Below are positions 1 through 7,020 of a stretch of DNA of 13,721 nt, one piece after another; the first letter of the stretch is position 1; every line of letters starts with the position of its first letter. The notes below the pieces were generated by a model. That model was not told the origin of the DNA. It did not search any database and worked only from the letters and a program-made list of their open reading frames with translations. A program made the position numbers and the translations under genes. Location of the stretch: assembly GCA_964599885.1 (NCBI GenBank), contig CAZRHH010000080.1, positions 1 to 13,721 on the forward strand, given 5' to 3'. The stretch is from CAZRHH01 sp964599885 (GTDB lineage Bacteria > Chloroflexota > Dehalococcoidia > DSTF01 > JACRBR01).

Positions 1-10
1 GGGTGAACCG

Positions 11-796
11 ATGGACGGCGGCATCGCCAAGCGTCGCCGCGGCACCCGCGGCGGCCGCGGCCGCAAGAAGCCCGGCACATCGGCGAACGGCGCCGACAAC
101 GGGCTCGCGCCGGCAACAAAAGAGCTACCACTCGTCCGCGCCGTTGTCCCCGCGACGCTCGAAGCAGCGGTCGCACAGCAGGCCCAGGTGCTCGAAACGT
201 TCGCCCGCGATATGAAGGTGACGCTCACCGGCCTGCAATCGACGATCAGCGACCTGCAGGAGAAGATCGACCGCGGCGGCAGCGGCGGCTCTGCGACAGC
301 GCACCCGCGCGTCGGCATCTTCGTCGACGTGCCGAACCTCATCTACGCCGCCGAACGCCGCAACATCACGATCGACTTCGGCCGCGTGCTCGACTACTTC
401 ACGCGCAACCGCCAACTCGTCCGCGCCAGCGCCTACGCGCCGATCACCGACGACCCGCAGGCGAAGCTCGAAAGCCAGCGCTTCGTACACCACTTCATGG
501 GGCACCCCTACCGGATCATCACCAAGCCGCTCAAGCGCTTCGCCGACGGCTCGATGAAAGCCAACTTCGATATCGAGCTCGCCATCGACATCCTGACGAT
601 GTCCGACCGGCTCGATGTCGTCGTGCTGATGTCCGGCGACGGCGACTTCCGGCGGTTGGTCGAACTCATCTCCAGCCGCGGCGTCCGCGTCGAAGTCGTC
701 GCCTTCAGCGAAACAGCATCCAGCGAACTGAAAGCCGTCGCCGACCTCTACGTAGACATCGGCGCCCACCTCGAAGAGTTCCGCACGCAAAAGTAG
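11..796 (+). CDS. NYN-domain (LabA/DUF88-like) putative RNase with coiled coil
   Basis: The 261-residue protein has three parts. Residues 1-35 are very basic and Arg/Gly-rich (RRRGTRGGRGRKK at 8-20), a likely nucleic-acid-binding tail. Residues about 45-88 are helical and likely coiled coil. Residues about 100-255 match the NYN domain, a PIN-like metal-dependent nuclease fold of the LabA/DUF88 family. Acidic residues expected at the active site are visible: D106 in FVDVPN with N109, D187 and D193 in FDIELAID, and D210/D212 in SGDGDF. NYN proteins are usually RNases or RNA-processing factors; the substrate here is unknown. The ATG at 11 has GGGTGA at 1-6 as a possible ribosome binding site, but upstream sequence is cut off by the window. 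No operon partner is visible downstream. The family call is firm; the specific role is not known. Confidence 0.9.
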   Translation: MDGGIAKRRRGTRGGRGRKKPGTSANGADNGLAPATKELPLVRAVVPATLEAAVAQQAQVLETFARDMKVTLTGLQSTISDLQEKIDRGGSGGSATAHPRVGIFVDVPNLIYAAERRNITIDFGRVLDYFTRNRQLVRASAYAPITDDPQAKLESQRFVHHFMGHPYRIITKPLKRFADGSMKANFDIELAIDILTMSDRLDVVVLMSGDGDFRRLVELISSRGVRVEVVAFSETASSELKAVADLYVDIGAHLEEFRTQK

Positions 797-815
797 CGAC
801 CAACAGCCCAATCAT

Positions 816-839
816 GTGGCGGCACAGCTTGCTGTGCCG
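816..839 (+). repeat. REP-like hairpin, family A (GTGG foot)
   Basis: The foot GTGG (816-819) precedes a perfect hairpin CGGCACAGC / GCTGTGCCG with a TT loop. It lies 20 bp after the NYN stop codon. There is no T-tract, so it is not a standard intrinsic terminator. Family A recurs at 1072, at 1259 and in the 180-bp tandem array. Confidence 0.85.
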
Positions 840-881
840 TCGTGCTTCGTGCGGAGTCTCGACCACGGTTCCACACTTGCG

Positions 882-906
882 GTAGGGGCCCCGCTTGCCG
901 GGCCCC
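882..906 (+). repeat. REP-like hairpin, family B (GTAG foot)
   Basis: The foot GTAG (882-885) overlaps a hairpin with arms GGGGCCC (885-891) and GGGCCCC (900-906). An inner CGCTTGCC holds one mismatch and further short pairing. The first base of the element lies 66 nt after that of family A copy 1. Family B recurs at 1137 and in the 180-bp array. Confidence 0.85.
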
Positions 907-935
907 GGCGTTGTCCAGTGCACCCCAAACACCAC

Positions 936-958
936 GTGGCGCGGGCTTTCAGCCCGCG
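936..958 (+). repeat. REP-like hairpin, family C (GTGG foot)
   Basis: The foot GTGG (936-939) precedes the perfect 8-bp stem CGCGGGCT / AGCCCGCG with a TTC loop. It is the only copy of this stem family in the window, but foot and orientation match the other families. Confidence 0.75.
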
Positions 959-1071
959 GGGGCGGGGAGGTGTGGCGAACTGCACATGCTCATCCAATTC
1001 TGCGAGGACCATCGGTTCCACCGCCGCGTCATCACGCACATTTCCTCGGTGAAACGCGCCCGGTACGCCAT

Positions 1072-1095
1072 GTGGCGGCACAGCTTGCTGTGCCG
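1072..1095 (+). repeat. REP-like hairpin, family A copy 2
   Basis: The foot GTGG (1072-1075) precedes the same stem as the copy at 816, GGCACAGC / GCTGTGCC with a TT loop. The flank after it (ATGTTCGTT, then CGCRACC-like) is shared with the copy at 1259, so the repeated unit extends beyond the hairpin. Confidence 0.85.
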
Positions 1096-1136
1096 ATGTT
1101 CGTTCCGCGACCGAGGCTCGGCGCACGCCACCACTG

Positions 1137-1161
1137 GTAGGGGCCCCGCTTGCCGGGCCCC
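1137..1161 (+). repeat. REP-like hairpin, family B copy 2
   Basis: The foot GTAG (1137-1140) precedes arms GGGGCCC (1140-1146) and GGGCCCC (1155-1161). It sits 65 nt after family A copy 2, nearly the same A-to-B spacing as in the pair at 816/882, so A-B behaves as a composite unit here. Confidence 0.85.
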
Positions 1162-1203
1162 GGCGTTTTCAAACAAACAGCTTGGTGATACACACAATCG
1201 GAC

Positions 1204-1227
1204 GTAGCCGCGGAGCTTCAGCTCCGC
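1204..1227 (+). repeat. REP-like hairpin, family D (GTAG foot)
   Basis: The foot GTAG (1204-1207) precedes a perfect 7-bp stem GCGGAGC / GCTCCGC with loop TTCA (1210-1227). Further copies of family D lie at 6440 and 12119. Confidence 0.85.
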
Positions 1228-1258
1228 CCGCGCACCGTTCGCGCAAGACTCATTACAT

Positions 1259-1282
1259 GCGGCGGCACAGCGTGCTGTGCCG
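1259..1282 (+). repeat. REP-like hairpin, family A copy 3
   Basis: The stem is GGCACAGC / GCTGTGCC with loop GT instead of TT. The foot reads GCGG rather than GTGG, one change from copies 1 and 2. The loop variant GT is the one carried by the 180-bp array. Confidence 0.8.
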
Positions 1283-1354
1283 ATGTTCGTTTCGCAACCC
1301 GCCGCGATCCGAAGCACAATTGGACGTGGCCGGCTCCCCCAAAACCCTCCGAAG

Positions 1355-1394
1355 CCCCTTGCGCCCTCCGCTTCCTCCGCGTCTTTGCGGTGAA
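1355..1394 (+). repeat. Pyrimidine-rich short-period array (TGCG type)
   Basis: Imperfect direct units of the form CTYYGCG repeat every 8-10 nt and end in TTTGCGGTGAA. The array ends 43 nt before the likely glutamine-synthetase-family start at 1438. The terminal GYGGTGAA motif recurs at the ends of other TGCG-type arrays (3586, 12583). Confidence 0.75.
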
Positions 1395-1437
1395 CTCGAT
1401 CTCGCACAACCCCACGAACTGCCGTATGATCGCGCCC

Positions 1438-2796
1438 ATGGACAAGCCCGACATCGAACGCCTGATCGCGACACACGGCATCGAGACCGTGAAGATTGGT
1501 ACGCCCGACATCGACGGCGTCTTTCGCGGCAAACGCGTCGCCGTGAAGCAGTTCGTCGACGGCATCGGCGGCGACGGCTTCGCGCAGTGCGACGTCATCT
1601 TTGGCTGGGATATCGCCGAAGAAGTGATCAGCGGCCACAACCTCGCCATCGGCACCGCCGATACCGGCTTCGCCGACATCCTGCTGCGCCCCGACCTCGC
1701 GACGTTCCGCGTCGTCCCGTGGGAACCGGCCACCGCTGCGGTCGTATGCGATGTCTACGACGAGCACGGCGCGCTCGTCGAGCAGTCGCCGCGCACCGTC
1801 CTCCGTCGCGTGCTCGACCGCGCCGCGAAGCTCGGCTACACCGTCGCGATGGCGGCGGAGTTCGAGTTCCGCATCTTCCTCGAAGATCAGGTCACCCTGC
1901 GCGAGAAGAACTACACGTCGCTGCGGCCGCTCAATCCGGGGCTTAATTGCTATTCGATCAGTCACGCCAGCATCGACGAGAGCGTCGTCGGCGGTCTGCG
2001 CCGCTACATGGACGCGTACGGGATCGAGATCGAGGGCTACGGTCGCGAGCACGGCGAGGGCATGTACGAGATGAACCTCCGCTACTGCGACGCGCTCGAA
2101 GCCGCCGACCGCGCGATGCTCTTCAAGAGCGGCGCCAAGGAGATCCTCGCGCAGTCCGGCGCCGTCCCGACGTTCATGGCCAAGTACAGCGAAGACGCGG
2201 ACGGCTGCAGCGGCCACATCCACCAGAGCCTCTGGCGCGATGGCGCGAACGCCTTCTACGACGCGTCGGCGACGCACAACATGTCGCCGCTGCTCCACGC
2301 GTACATAGCGGGCGCGCACGCGACGCTGTCCGAACTGCTCGCGCTGTACGCGCCGAACATCAACTCGTACCGCCGCTACGTCAGGGGCAGCTGGGCGCCC
2401 ACCGCTGCGACGTGGGCGATCGAGAACCGCACGTCATCGCTCCGCGCGATCACCGCAAGCGCCTCGGCGATGCGCGTCGAAAACCGCACGCCCGGCGCCG
2501 ATGTCAACGCGTATTTGGGGTTCGCTGCGTGTATTGCGGGCGGCCTCCACGGCATCGAGAACAACCTCACACCGCCGCCACCATCGACGGGCGATGTCTA
2601 CCGTGCCGAAGGCCTCGACCCGCTCCCCCGCACGCTAGAACAAGCGATCGACCGCCTCGAGACCAGCACGATCGCCCGCGACTATCTCGGCGACGCCTTC
2701 ATCGATCACTTCGTCTCCATGCGCCGCTGGGAAATCGAAAAGCACCGCCGCGCCGTCACCGAATGGGATCGCCGCCGCTACTTCGAGCAGGTGTGA
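1438..2796 (+). CDS. Glutamine synthetase family protein (GlnA/PuuA-like ligase)
   Basis: The 452-residue protein has the length and motif order of GS-superfamily ATP-dependent ligases, which join ammonia or an amine to the gamma-carboxyl of glutamate. The N-terminal beta-Grasp region contains GTPDIDGVFRGKRV (21-34). Catalytic-domain motifs include AAEFEF (E141, E143; metal ligands), E204/E211 around GEGMYEMNL, GHIHQSL (H260), NSYRRYVRGSWAP (309-321), ENRTSSLR (329-336) and RVENRTPG (346-353). The N-terminal style resembles gamma-glutamylpolyamine synthetase and related GS-like enzymes more than canonical GlnA, so amine or polyamine glutamylation is possible. No polyamine or PII genes are adjacent. 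The ATG at 1438 was chosen because homology starts there; ATGs at 1426 and 1390 are in frame, and none has a clear Shine-Dalgarno. The gene converges on the lipoprotein gene, with 10 bp between stops. Confidence 0.9.
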   Translation: MDKPDIERLIATHGIETVKIGTPDIDGVFRGKRVAVKQFVDGIGGDGFAQCDVIFGWDIAEEVISGHNLAIGTADTGFADILLRPDLATFRVVPWEPATAAVVCDVYDEHGALVEQSPRTVLRRVLDRAAKLGYTVAMAAEFEFRIFLEDQVTLREKNYTSLRPLNPGLNCYSISHASIDESVVGGLRRYMDAYGIEIEGYGREHGEGMYEMNLRYCDALEAADRAMLFKSGAKEILAQSGAVPTFMAKYSEDADGCSGHIHQSLWRDGANAFYDASATHNMSPLLHAYIAGAHATLSELLALYAPNINSYRRYVRGSWAPTAATWAIENRTSSLRAITASASAMRVENRTPGADVNAYLGFAACIAGGLHGIENNLTPPPPSTGDVYRAEGLDPLPRTLEQAIDRLETSTIARDYLGDAFIDHFVSMRRWEIEKHRRAVTEWDRRRYFEQV

Positions 2797-2806
2797 GAAC
2801 AGAGCG

Positions 2807-3415
2807 TCACTCGGCGAATGCCAGCGCTTCCACGAATACTCGAATGTCGTCGCGCGAGTACCCTTCGAATGATGCCACCAACGCTCGGATCGGGACGCCG
2901 TCAATGTCTTCCCCGGTGAGGAACTCGAAGCTGACCTGGCCTCGTTCTTCCAACAAACTTCCTGTGAAGGCGCCAAATGTCACCGTCACCTCGCCTGCGT
3001 GTGGGCGGTCAGGATAGGACTCCGGTTCCTGCGTGAGAGCCAGAGAATCCGTCTTTCCTGTCATCGTGTAACCCTGACGCACGCGCGGAAGGCCTATTTC
3101 CGCGAAGACATCAACCGATCCGCTCTCGTCGTTCGGCAGCACGAGATCCTCGTCGGGTCGCAACAAGCGATACCCCACCATCTCCTCCGCTTCATCGGTT
3201 GTGCGAAACGAGCCGCCGGCAGCGAACTCCGTCGCAACCCCGACGATCTCCATCCGCACGGGTGTGGCGATGTTAGCGATGTCCGTCGCCACCGGCGATG
3301 GCGATGCGGCGCGCACGCCGCTTGGTTCAGGGTCAGGCGACCCACCGCACGCTCCGCATGACGCAAGTACTGCGAGCAATGCGGCACAGACACGGAACGT
3401 CGACGAAACTCTCAT
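2807..3415 (-). CDS. Putative secreted lipoprotein, function unknown
   Basis: The 202-residue protein begins with a short basic stretch and a hydrophobic segment (AALLAVLAS), followed by a lipobox L17-A-S-C20. A second Cys follows at 23. This fits a signal-peptidase-II lipoprotein anchored outside the membrane. Residues about 28-45 are a Ser/Pro/Ala-rich linker. The remainder is an acidic beta-rich domain with MVGYRLLRPDEDLVLP at 79-94 and a repeated V/F/E pattern near the C terminus. It faintly recalls DUF4367-like domains, but I do not claim membership. The ATG at 3415 has GAGG about 7 nt upstream. It lies on the minus strand, tail to tail with the GS-family gene. A lipoprotein is likely; its function is unrecognised. 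Confidence 0.75.
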   Translation of the reverse strand: MRVSSTFRVCAALLAVLASCGACGGSPDPEPSGVRAASPSPVATDIANIATPVRMEIVGVATEFAAGGSFRTTDEAEEMVGYRLLRPDEDLVLPNDESGSVDVFAEIGLPRVRQGYTMTGKTDSLALTQEPESYPDRPHAGEVTVTFGAFTGSLLEERGQVSFEFLTGEDIDGVPIRALVASFEGYSRDDIRVFVEALAFAE

Positions 3416-3463
3416 CGCACGGCCTCGGTCATGCTACCCTCGTCAATCATCACCCAGAAGACT

Positions 3464-3586
3464 ATCTGCGCCCATCTGCGACATCTGCGGATAAGAAAAA
3501 CCTCCGCGTTCTCCGCGCCTCTGCGTTGAACCGTCCTCAAGAAAAACCTTTGCGCTCCTTCGCGCTCTTTGCGTCTTTGCGGTGAA
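3464..3586 (+). repeat. Composite pyrimidine-rich array, three TGCG-type blocks
   Basis: Block 1 has ATCTGCG units at 9-10 nt spacing (3464-3490). After AAGAAAAA, block 2 has CTCCGCG/CTCTGCG units ending GCGTTGAA. After a second GAAAAA, block 3 has CTTTGCG-like units at 10, 9 and 8 nt ending GCGGTGAA (to 3586). The array fills the gap between two minus-strand genes and stops 10 nt short of the glucosidase stop codon. No gene lies in 3416-3596. Confidence 0.8.
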
Positions 3587-3596
3587 AACCGAAACC

Positions 3597-5207
3597 TCAC
3601 CCCAGCCGCAGCAACAACCCCTCGTTCCCCCGCAACTGCACCCGCTGCCCCACCGCCACCGCCCCATGCGTGCCGACGATCGTCTCCGTCACCCGCAGCG
3701 CCTCCGGCAGCGCGAAGCTCACGGCATCGTTCGTGAAGTTCAGCAGCGTCAGCGTGCGATCGCTCTCGTGCGTGCGCGTGTACCCGTACACCCCGCCCGG
3801 CAGCCCCTCCACCGGCGCGTAGTCGCCGCGCTGCAACGCGTCCGACCCCCGCCGGAACCAGATCAGTTGACGGTACAACGATAGCAGCGACTCGTCGTCT
3901 TTGGACTGATCTTCGACGTTGATCTTCTTCGTGTCGCCATACGGCAGCCACGGCTCGACGCCCGAGAACTCGCCTTTGCGCGTCCACTGCATCGGCGTGC
4001 GCTCCGGGTCGCGGCCACGGCCGTAGACGCGCGCCGGATCCTGCAGCCGGTTCTCCGGAATGTCGACGTTCGTCATGCCGATCTCTTCGCCGTAGTAGAT
4101 GAACGGCGTCCCGCGCAGCGTCAGCAGCAGCAGCGCCGCCACGCGCGCCCGCTCCTGCCCGCGCCCGTCGCCGCTCACCCGGCTGACGAAGCGATCGACG
4201 TCGTGATTGCCGAACACATAGTTCGGCCACAAACTCTTCGGCAGCGCGTTCTCGAACGCCTCGATGCGCTGCCGTACGTGCTGTGCGTTCCACCGCGCGT
4301 CGAAGATGCGCACGAGCGGGAAGTTGAACGCCATGTGCAGCCCGTCCCCCGCATCGCCACCGTAGTAACGGATGATGTTCTCCGCCTTGCCGAACACCTC
4401 ACCGACCGTCATCCGCTCGTCGTACTCGTCGATCACTTTCCGGATGCGCTTCACCTCGTCGATGATGTCGGGCCAGTTCTGGTCCTGCGTGTGCAGTTGC
4501 AACGCCGCCTGCCCGCCGAACTCGATGAACTCCGGTCGCGTCTGCGGCGGGTTATCGCGCAACTCCGGATCCTTCAGAATGCGATCCATCACGTCGATGC
4601 GGAAGCCGTCGATGCCGCGGTCCATCCAGAAGCGCAACACGTTGTGCATCGCCTGCTGCACCTCCGGGTTGCGCCAGTTCAAGTCCGGCTGTTCGACTAG
4701 GAACGAGTGCAGGTAGTACTGTCGCGTCTTCTGATCCCACTCCCACGCCGGCCCGCCAAACTGCGCGATCCAGTTGTTCGGCGGGCTGCCCTCCGGCTTT
4801 GCGTCGCGCCAGACGTACCAGTCCCGCTTCGGCGAGTCCTTCGACGATCGCGACTCCCTAAACCACGGATGCTCCGACGAAGAATGATTCGGCACGAAAT
4901 CGAGGATCACGCGGATGCCGCGCTTGTGCGCCTCTTCGATCAGCCGATCCATCGTCTTCAGATCGCCGAAGTCCGGATGCACGTCCTCATAGTCGGACAC
5001 GTCGTAGCCGAAGTCCGCCATCGGCGAGGGAAACGTCGGCGAAAACCAGATCGCGTCCACGCCGAGCGAATCCGGCGTGCCGTTGTTCAGATAGTCGAGC
5101 CGCTCGATCACCCCCGCCAGGTCACCGATCCCGTCGCCGTTCGAGTCCTGGAAGCTCCGTGGATAGATCTGATAGATGATGCCGTGCTTCCACCACAGAT
5201 AACTCAA
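3597..5207 (-). CDS. GH13 alpha-glucosidase, oligo-1,6-glucosidase-like
   Basis: This 536-residue intracellular-type enzyme (no signal peptide) should release glucose from the non-reducing ends of short alpha-glucans. Numbering here starts at the TTG at 5240. Calcium-site loop DSNGDGIGD is at 32-40 and region I DFVPNH at 114-119. QPDLN (184-188) is the region V signature of the oligo-1,6-glucosidase subgroup. Region II GFRID places the nucleophile at D216, VGE places the acid/base at E281, and GNHD places the third acid at D347. V217 after the nucleophile is the residue associated with alpha-1,6 rather than alpha-1,4 preference in characterised isomaltases. The start is uncertain: 5240 is TTG with AGGA only 0-2 nt away, whereas TTG at 5207 has AGAGGA with about 7 nt spacing and leads straight into SYLWWKHGIIYQIYP. 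I prefer 5207. No sugar transporter is adjacent. Confidence 0.93.
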   Translation of the reverse strand: MSYLWWKHGIIYQIYPRSFQDSNGDGIGDLAGVIERLDYLNNGTPDSLGVDAIWFSPTFPSPMADFGYDVSDYEDVHPDFGDLKTMDRLIEEAHKRGIRVILDFVPNHSSSEHPWFRESRSSKDSPKRDWYVWRDAKPEGSPPNNWIAQFGGPAWEWDQKTRQYYLHSFLVEQPDLNWRNPEVQQAMHNVLRFWMDRGIDGFRIDVMDRILKDPELRDNPPQTRPEFIEFGGQAALQLHTQDQNWPDIIDEVKRIRKVIDEYDERMTVGEVFGKAENIIRYYGGDAGDGLHMAFNFPLVRIFDARWNAQHVRQRIEAFENALPKSLWPNYVFGNHDVDRFVSRVSGDGRGQERARVAALLLLTLRGTPFIYYGEEIGMTNVDIPENRLQDPARVYGRGRDPERTPMQWTRKGEFSGVEPWLPYGDTKKINVEDQSKDDESLLSLYRQLIWFRRGSDALQRGDYAPVEGLPGGVYGYTRTHESDRTLTLLNFTNDAVSFALPEALRVTETIVGTHGAVAVGQRVQLRGNEGLLLRLG

Positions 5208-5382
5208 CAGCCGTTCCTCTCGTTTGGTTGCGTTCGTCAATCCTCAGCGCGTCGGCGCACTCCATCAGGTTCGCGCCCGAAGCGCAACGCCGGCAGCTCA
5301 ACACCGTGCTCATCCTGTGGAAGCAGGTCTGGTGGTGACGCACCTGTCCGTATGCGGTCTCTCGCTTGAGGATCTGGGAAAT
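5208..5382. other. Gap upstream of glucosidase gene, no recognisable content
   Basis: This stretch should hold the glucosidase promoter and 5' leader, including the AGAGGA-type binding site at 5214-5220 (minus strand). I see no convincing -35/-10 pair, no RNA gene and no family-like protein in any frame. The two repeats that follow (5383-5575) complete the gene-free gap before the VLRF1 gene. Confidence 0.4.
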
Positions 5383-5575
5383 CTGGTGCAGGGCGAAGCG
5401 CCTGCAGGAATCGGTCGCGTTCCCAGACTAGTCATTCATCTGGAAGAGCAGCCGATGGAACGGCGCTCTGCGAGAGCGGGTGCAGGGCGCAGCGCCTGCC
5501 GGGGGTCTGGGGGTGTCCCCCAGATCAATTGTTCATTTTCGGGAAAGCAGCGGATGCGACAGCAGACGCTGCGCT
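5383..5575 (+). repeat. Diverged tandem pair of a ~94-bp intergenic repeat
   Basis: Two units align with a 94-nt offset. Each starts GGTGCAGGGCG[A/C]AGCGCCTGC (5385-5405 and 5479-5499), a stem with one bulge. Each continues through CCCAGA, TTCAT, GGAA-AGCAGC and GATG in the same order. Unit 2 also carries a perfect hairpin TCTGGGGG / CCCCCAGA with loop TGT (5506-5524), which is degenerate in unit 1. No coding potential is recognised. The units are clearly related but not recent copies. Confidence 0.7.
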
Positions 5576-5617
5576 CGTTCAAATTGGCACACCCAACGCC
5601 TGATGCGCCGCCTACAC

Positions 5618-6349
5618 TCACGGCGTAGTCGCCGCCGCGACATACACCTCGCTAGACCACACCTCCCGCGGCACCGCATCCAGCGACGCCCGGCGCGGAT
5701 CCCCCGCCACCGGCAGCACCCGCGCCGCCACCCGATCGCCAAACCGCTCGAAGTACGTGCACTCCTTCCGGAACGCCTGCAGCGTATGACGGTCGCCGCC
5801 GAAGAACACGTGCTCGATCTCGCTCTCGTACGGCGTCAGATGCTCGCGCGACGTCGTACACGCTTTCCCGAACAACTCGTAGATCTGCTTCTCACGGATC
5901 CGCTCGAACCGCCGCTGCGACTGCCCGCCCTTGCGATTGCGATTCTTCACGAACCGTTGGTCTGTCTTGTCCTCGACGATCGATTCCCCGCGAAAGAAGC
6001 CCACGCTGAATCCGCCGAGCCGCAGCAGCAACGCCGCATACACCCGCGGCCGCTCCAGTACAGCGATCAGCGGCCGCGCATGCACCTCGCCGTAGTCGGA
6101 CGACTCCCGCACCGCGAATGCCGGCAACACCAGCATCCACCGCGTGTCGTCCGCCAGCAACACACTCCCCGTCTCCGACGCCGCCGCGATCTCCGCCAGC
6201 TTTGAAGCGTCATCTCCTTCAAGCGCGCACCCCTCAAACGAAGGCGCTTCGCCCGAGACGCGATACGCCGTCACACCCGGCGCGCCCTCGTCCGGCATCC
6301 GCGCCAGCAGTGTCCGCTTCGCCAAATGCAACCGCTCGTACCCGTTCAT
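5618..6349 (-). CDS. Vms1-like release factor (acVLRF1-type peptidyl-tRNA hydrolase)
   Basis: The 243-residue protein resembles the VLRF1 family, the release-factor-like domain shared with eukaryotic Vms1/ANKZF1, which frees nascent chains from tRNA on stalled or split ribosomes. The key segment is KNRNRKGGQSQRRFERIRE (residues about 134-152), a Gly/Gln-rich loop followed by an Arg-rich helix. The loop glutamine corresponds to the catalytic Gln of GGQ/GSQ-type loops. After it comes the alpha/beta part with HVFFGGDRHT. The bacterial acVLRF1 branch is known from Actinobacteria and Chloroflexi, which fits the likely host. ATG at 6349 (MNGYERLHL) is preferred over an upstream in-frame start at 6424, because the added 25 residues look non-homologous and are basic. 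It probably acts in the cytosol in ribosome rescue. No quality-control gene is adjacent. The family call comes from the loop and its context. Confidence 0.78.
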   Translation of the reverse strand: MNGYERLHLAKRTLLARMPDEGAPGVTAYRVSGEAPSFEGCALEGDDASKLAEIAAASETGSVLLADDTRWMLVLPAFAVRESSDYGEVHARPLIAVLERPRVYAALLLRLGGFSVGFFRGESIVEDKTDQRFVKNRNRKGGQSQRRFERIREKQIYELFGKACTTSREHLTPYESEIEHVFFGGDRHTLQAFRKECTYFERFGDRVAARVLPVAGDPRRASLDAVPREVWSSEVYVAAATTP

Positions 6350-6439
6350 CCGTCCAGCGTAGCGCGTCGTCCGAGAACGCGAGCGGTAGAAACCAGCCAG
6401 ACATCCCTTACCCACGTCTCGCACCGCGCCCCCGCCTTC

Positions 6440-6463
6440 GTAGCGGCGGAGCTTCAGCTCCGC
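6440..6463 (+). repeat. REP-like hairpin, family D copy 2
   Basis: The foot GTAG (6440-6443) precedes stem GCGGAGC / GCTCCGC with loop TTCA (6446-6463). It lies in the divergent gap between the VLRF1 gene and the cupin gene. It is followed by CAACAAACGTTCATCCC; ACGTTCATCCC also occurs near 12348. Confidence 0.85.
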
Positions 6464-6530
6464 AACAAACGTTCATCCCAAGCAGAGCGCCCCAATCCGT
6501 CGGCACTCTCGTCGTCCCGTGACCGAAAGG

Positions 6531-6609
6531 CCCTCTGCGTTCTCCGCGCCCTCCGCGTCTCTGCGTTGAAATTTGATCCCGCTTCTCGCCCCCCGCCTCC
6601 CGCTTCCCA
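6531..6609 (+). repeat. Pyrimidine-rich arrays: TGCG type plus CCCGCTTC type
   Basis: CTCTGCG/CTCCGCG units at 8-9 nt spacing end in GCGTTGAA (6531-6570). A second motif of TCCCGCTTC-like units (6575-6609) follows. The same CCCGCTTC motif precedes arrays near 12148 and 12401. The block ends 44 nt before the cupin start and may overlap its promoter. Confidence 0.75.
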
Positions 6610-6638
6610 TCCGATGTAATCTGTGGACAACGAAAAAA

Positions 6639-6648
6639 CCCCGGAGGC
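6639..6648 (+). promoter_or_regulatory. Ribosome binding site of the cupin gene
   Basis: CCCCGGAGGC immediately precedes ACATG. The GGAGG core is spaced about 6 nt from the ATG at 6653. This decides that start over a GTG at 6623 that lies in frame upstream and has no binding site. Confidence 0.7.
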
Positions 6649-6652
6649 AGAC

Positions 6653-7009
6653 ATGACCACCGAAGCCACGAACGACAAGTACATCATCCGCCGCCTCTCC
6701 GACATCGAGACCGAACGCGGCGTCTGCGGCTGGCGCAAGACCATCGTCACGCACGACGACACGCCCGTCGCCAACGTCTCGCACCTCACCATCGACAACA
6801 GCCGCTACCACTACCACCGCGAGATGACGGAGTTCTACTACGTCCTCACCGGCGGCGGCACCATCACCCTCGACGGCGAGAAGAAAGAGATCACCGCCGG
6901 CGACATGGTCGTCATCAAACCCAACGTCTGGCACACATCAGACGGCGAGATGGAGTGCCTCATCCTCGGCGTCCCCGCCGGCGAACAAACCGACGTCTGG
7001 TTCGAGTAA
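6653..7009 (+). CDS. Single-domain cupin protein
   Basis: The 118-residue protein is almost entirely one cupin barrel. Motif 1 is seen as YHYHREMTEFYYVLTGGG with metal ligands H53, H55 and E60. Motif 2 is seen as GDMVVIKPNVWH with H94. All four expected ligands are present, so it probably binds a metal. Small cupins of this type include isomerases, dioxygenases and sugar- or ligand-binding proteins; the substrate cannot be read from sequence. The start is set by the strong GGAGG site. It is monocistronic, flanked by REP and array repeats on its 5' side and by the 180-bp tandem array directly after its stop codon. Cupin is certain; the function is open. Confidence 0.9.
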   Translation: MTTEATNDKYIIRRLSDIETERGVCGWRKTIVTHDDTPVANVSHLTIDNSRYHYHREMTEFYYVLTGGGTITLDGEKKEITAGDMVVIKPNVWHTSDGEMECLILGVPAGEQTDVWFE

Positions 7010-7020
7010 GCGCACCGCGC

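Noticed and set aside
816..1282. Rho-independent terminators after the NYN gene
   Set aside because: The hairpins lack T-tracts, recur at unrelated positions and keep one orientation regardless of gene direction.
949..2319. A 456-codon open frame antisense to the GS-family gene
   Set aside because: It is the high-G+C shadow of a gene with full family motifs. Its product is Val/Ala/Asp/Arg-rich without domain signatures and runs through three intergenic hairpins.
1947..3017. A 356-codon + strand frame overlapping the GS-family gene
   Set aside because: It is a frame-shifted shadow, extremely Arg-rich, running past the GS stop into the antisense of the lipoprotein gene.
5224..5628. A 134-codon + strand frame between the glucosidase and VLRF1 genes
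   Set aside because: It runs through two repeat units and has no recognisable domain; apparent order in its translation comes from the repeats.
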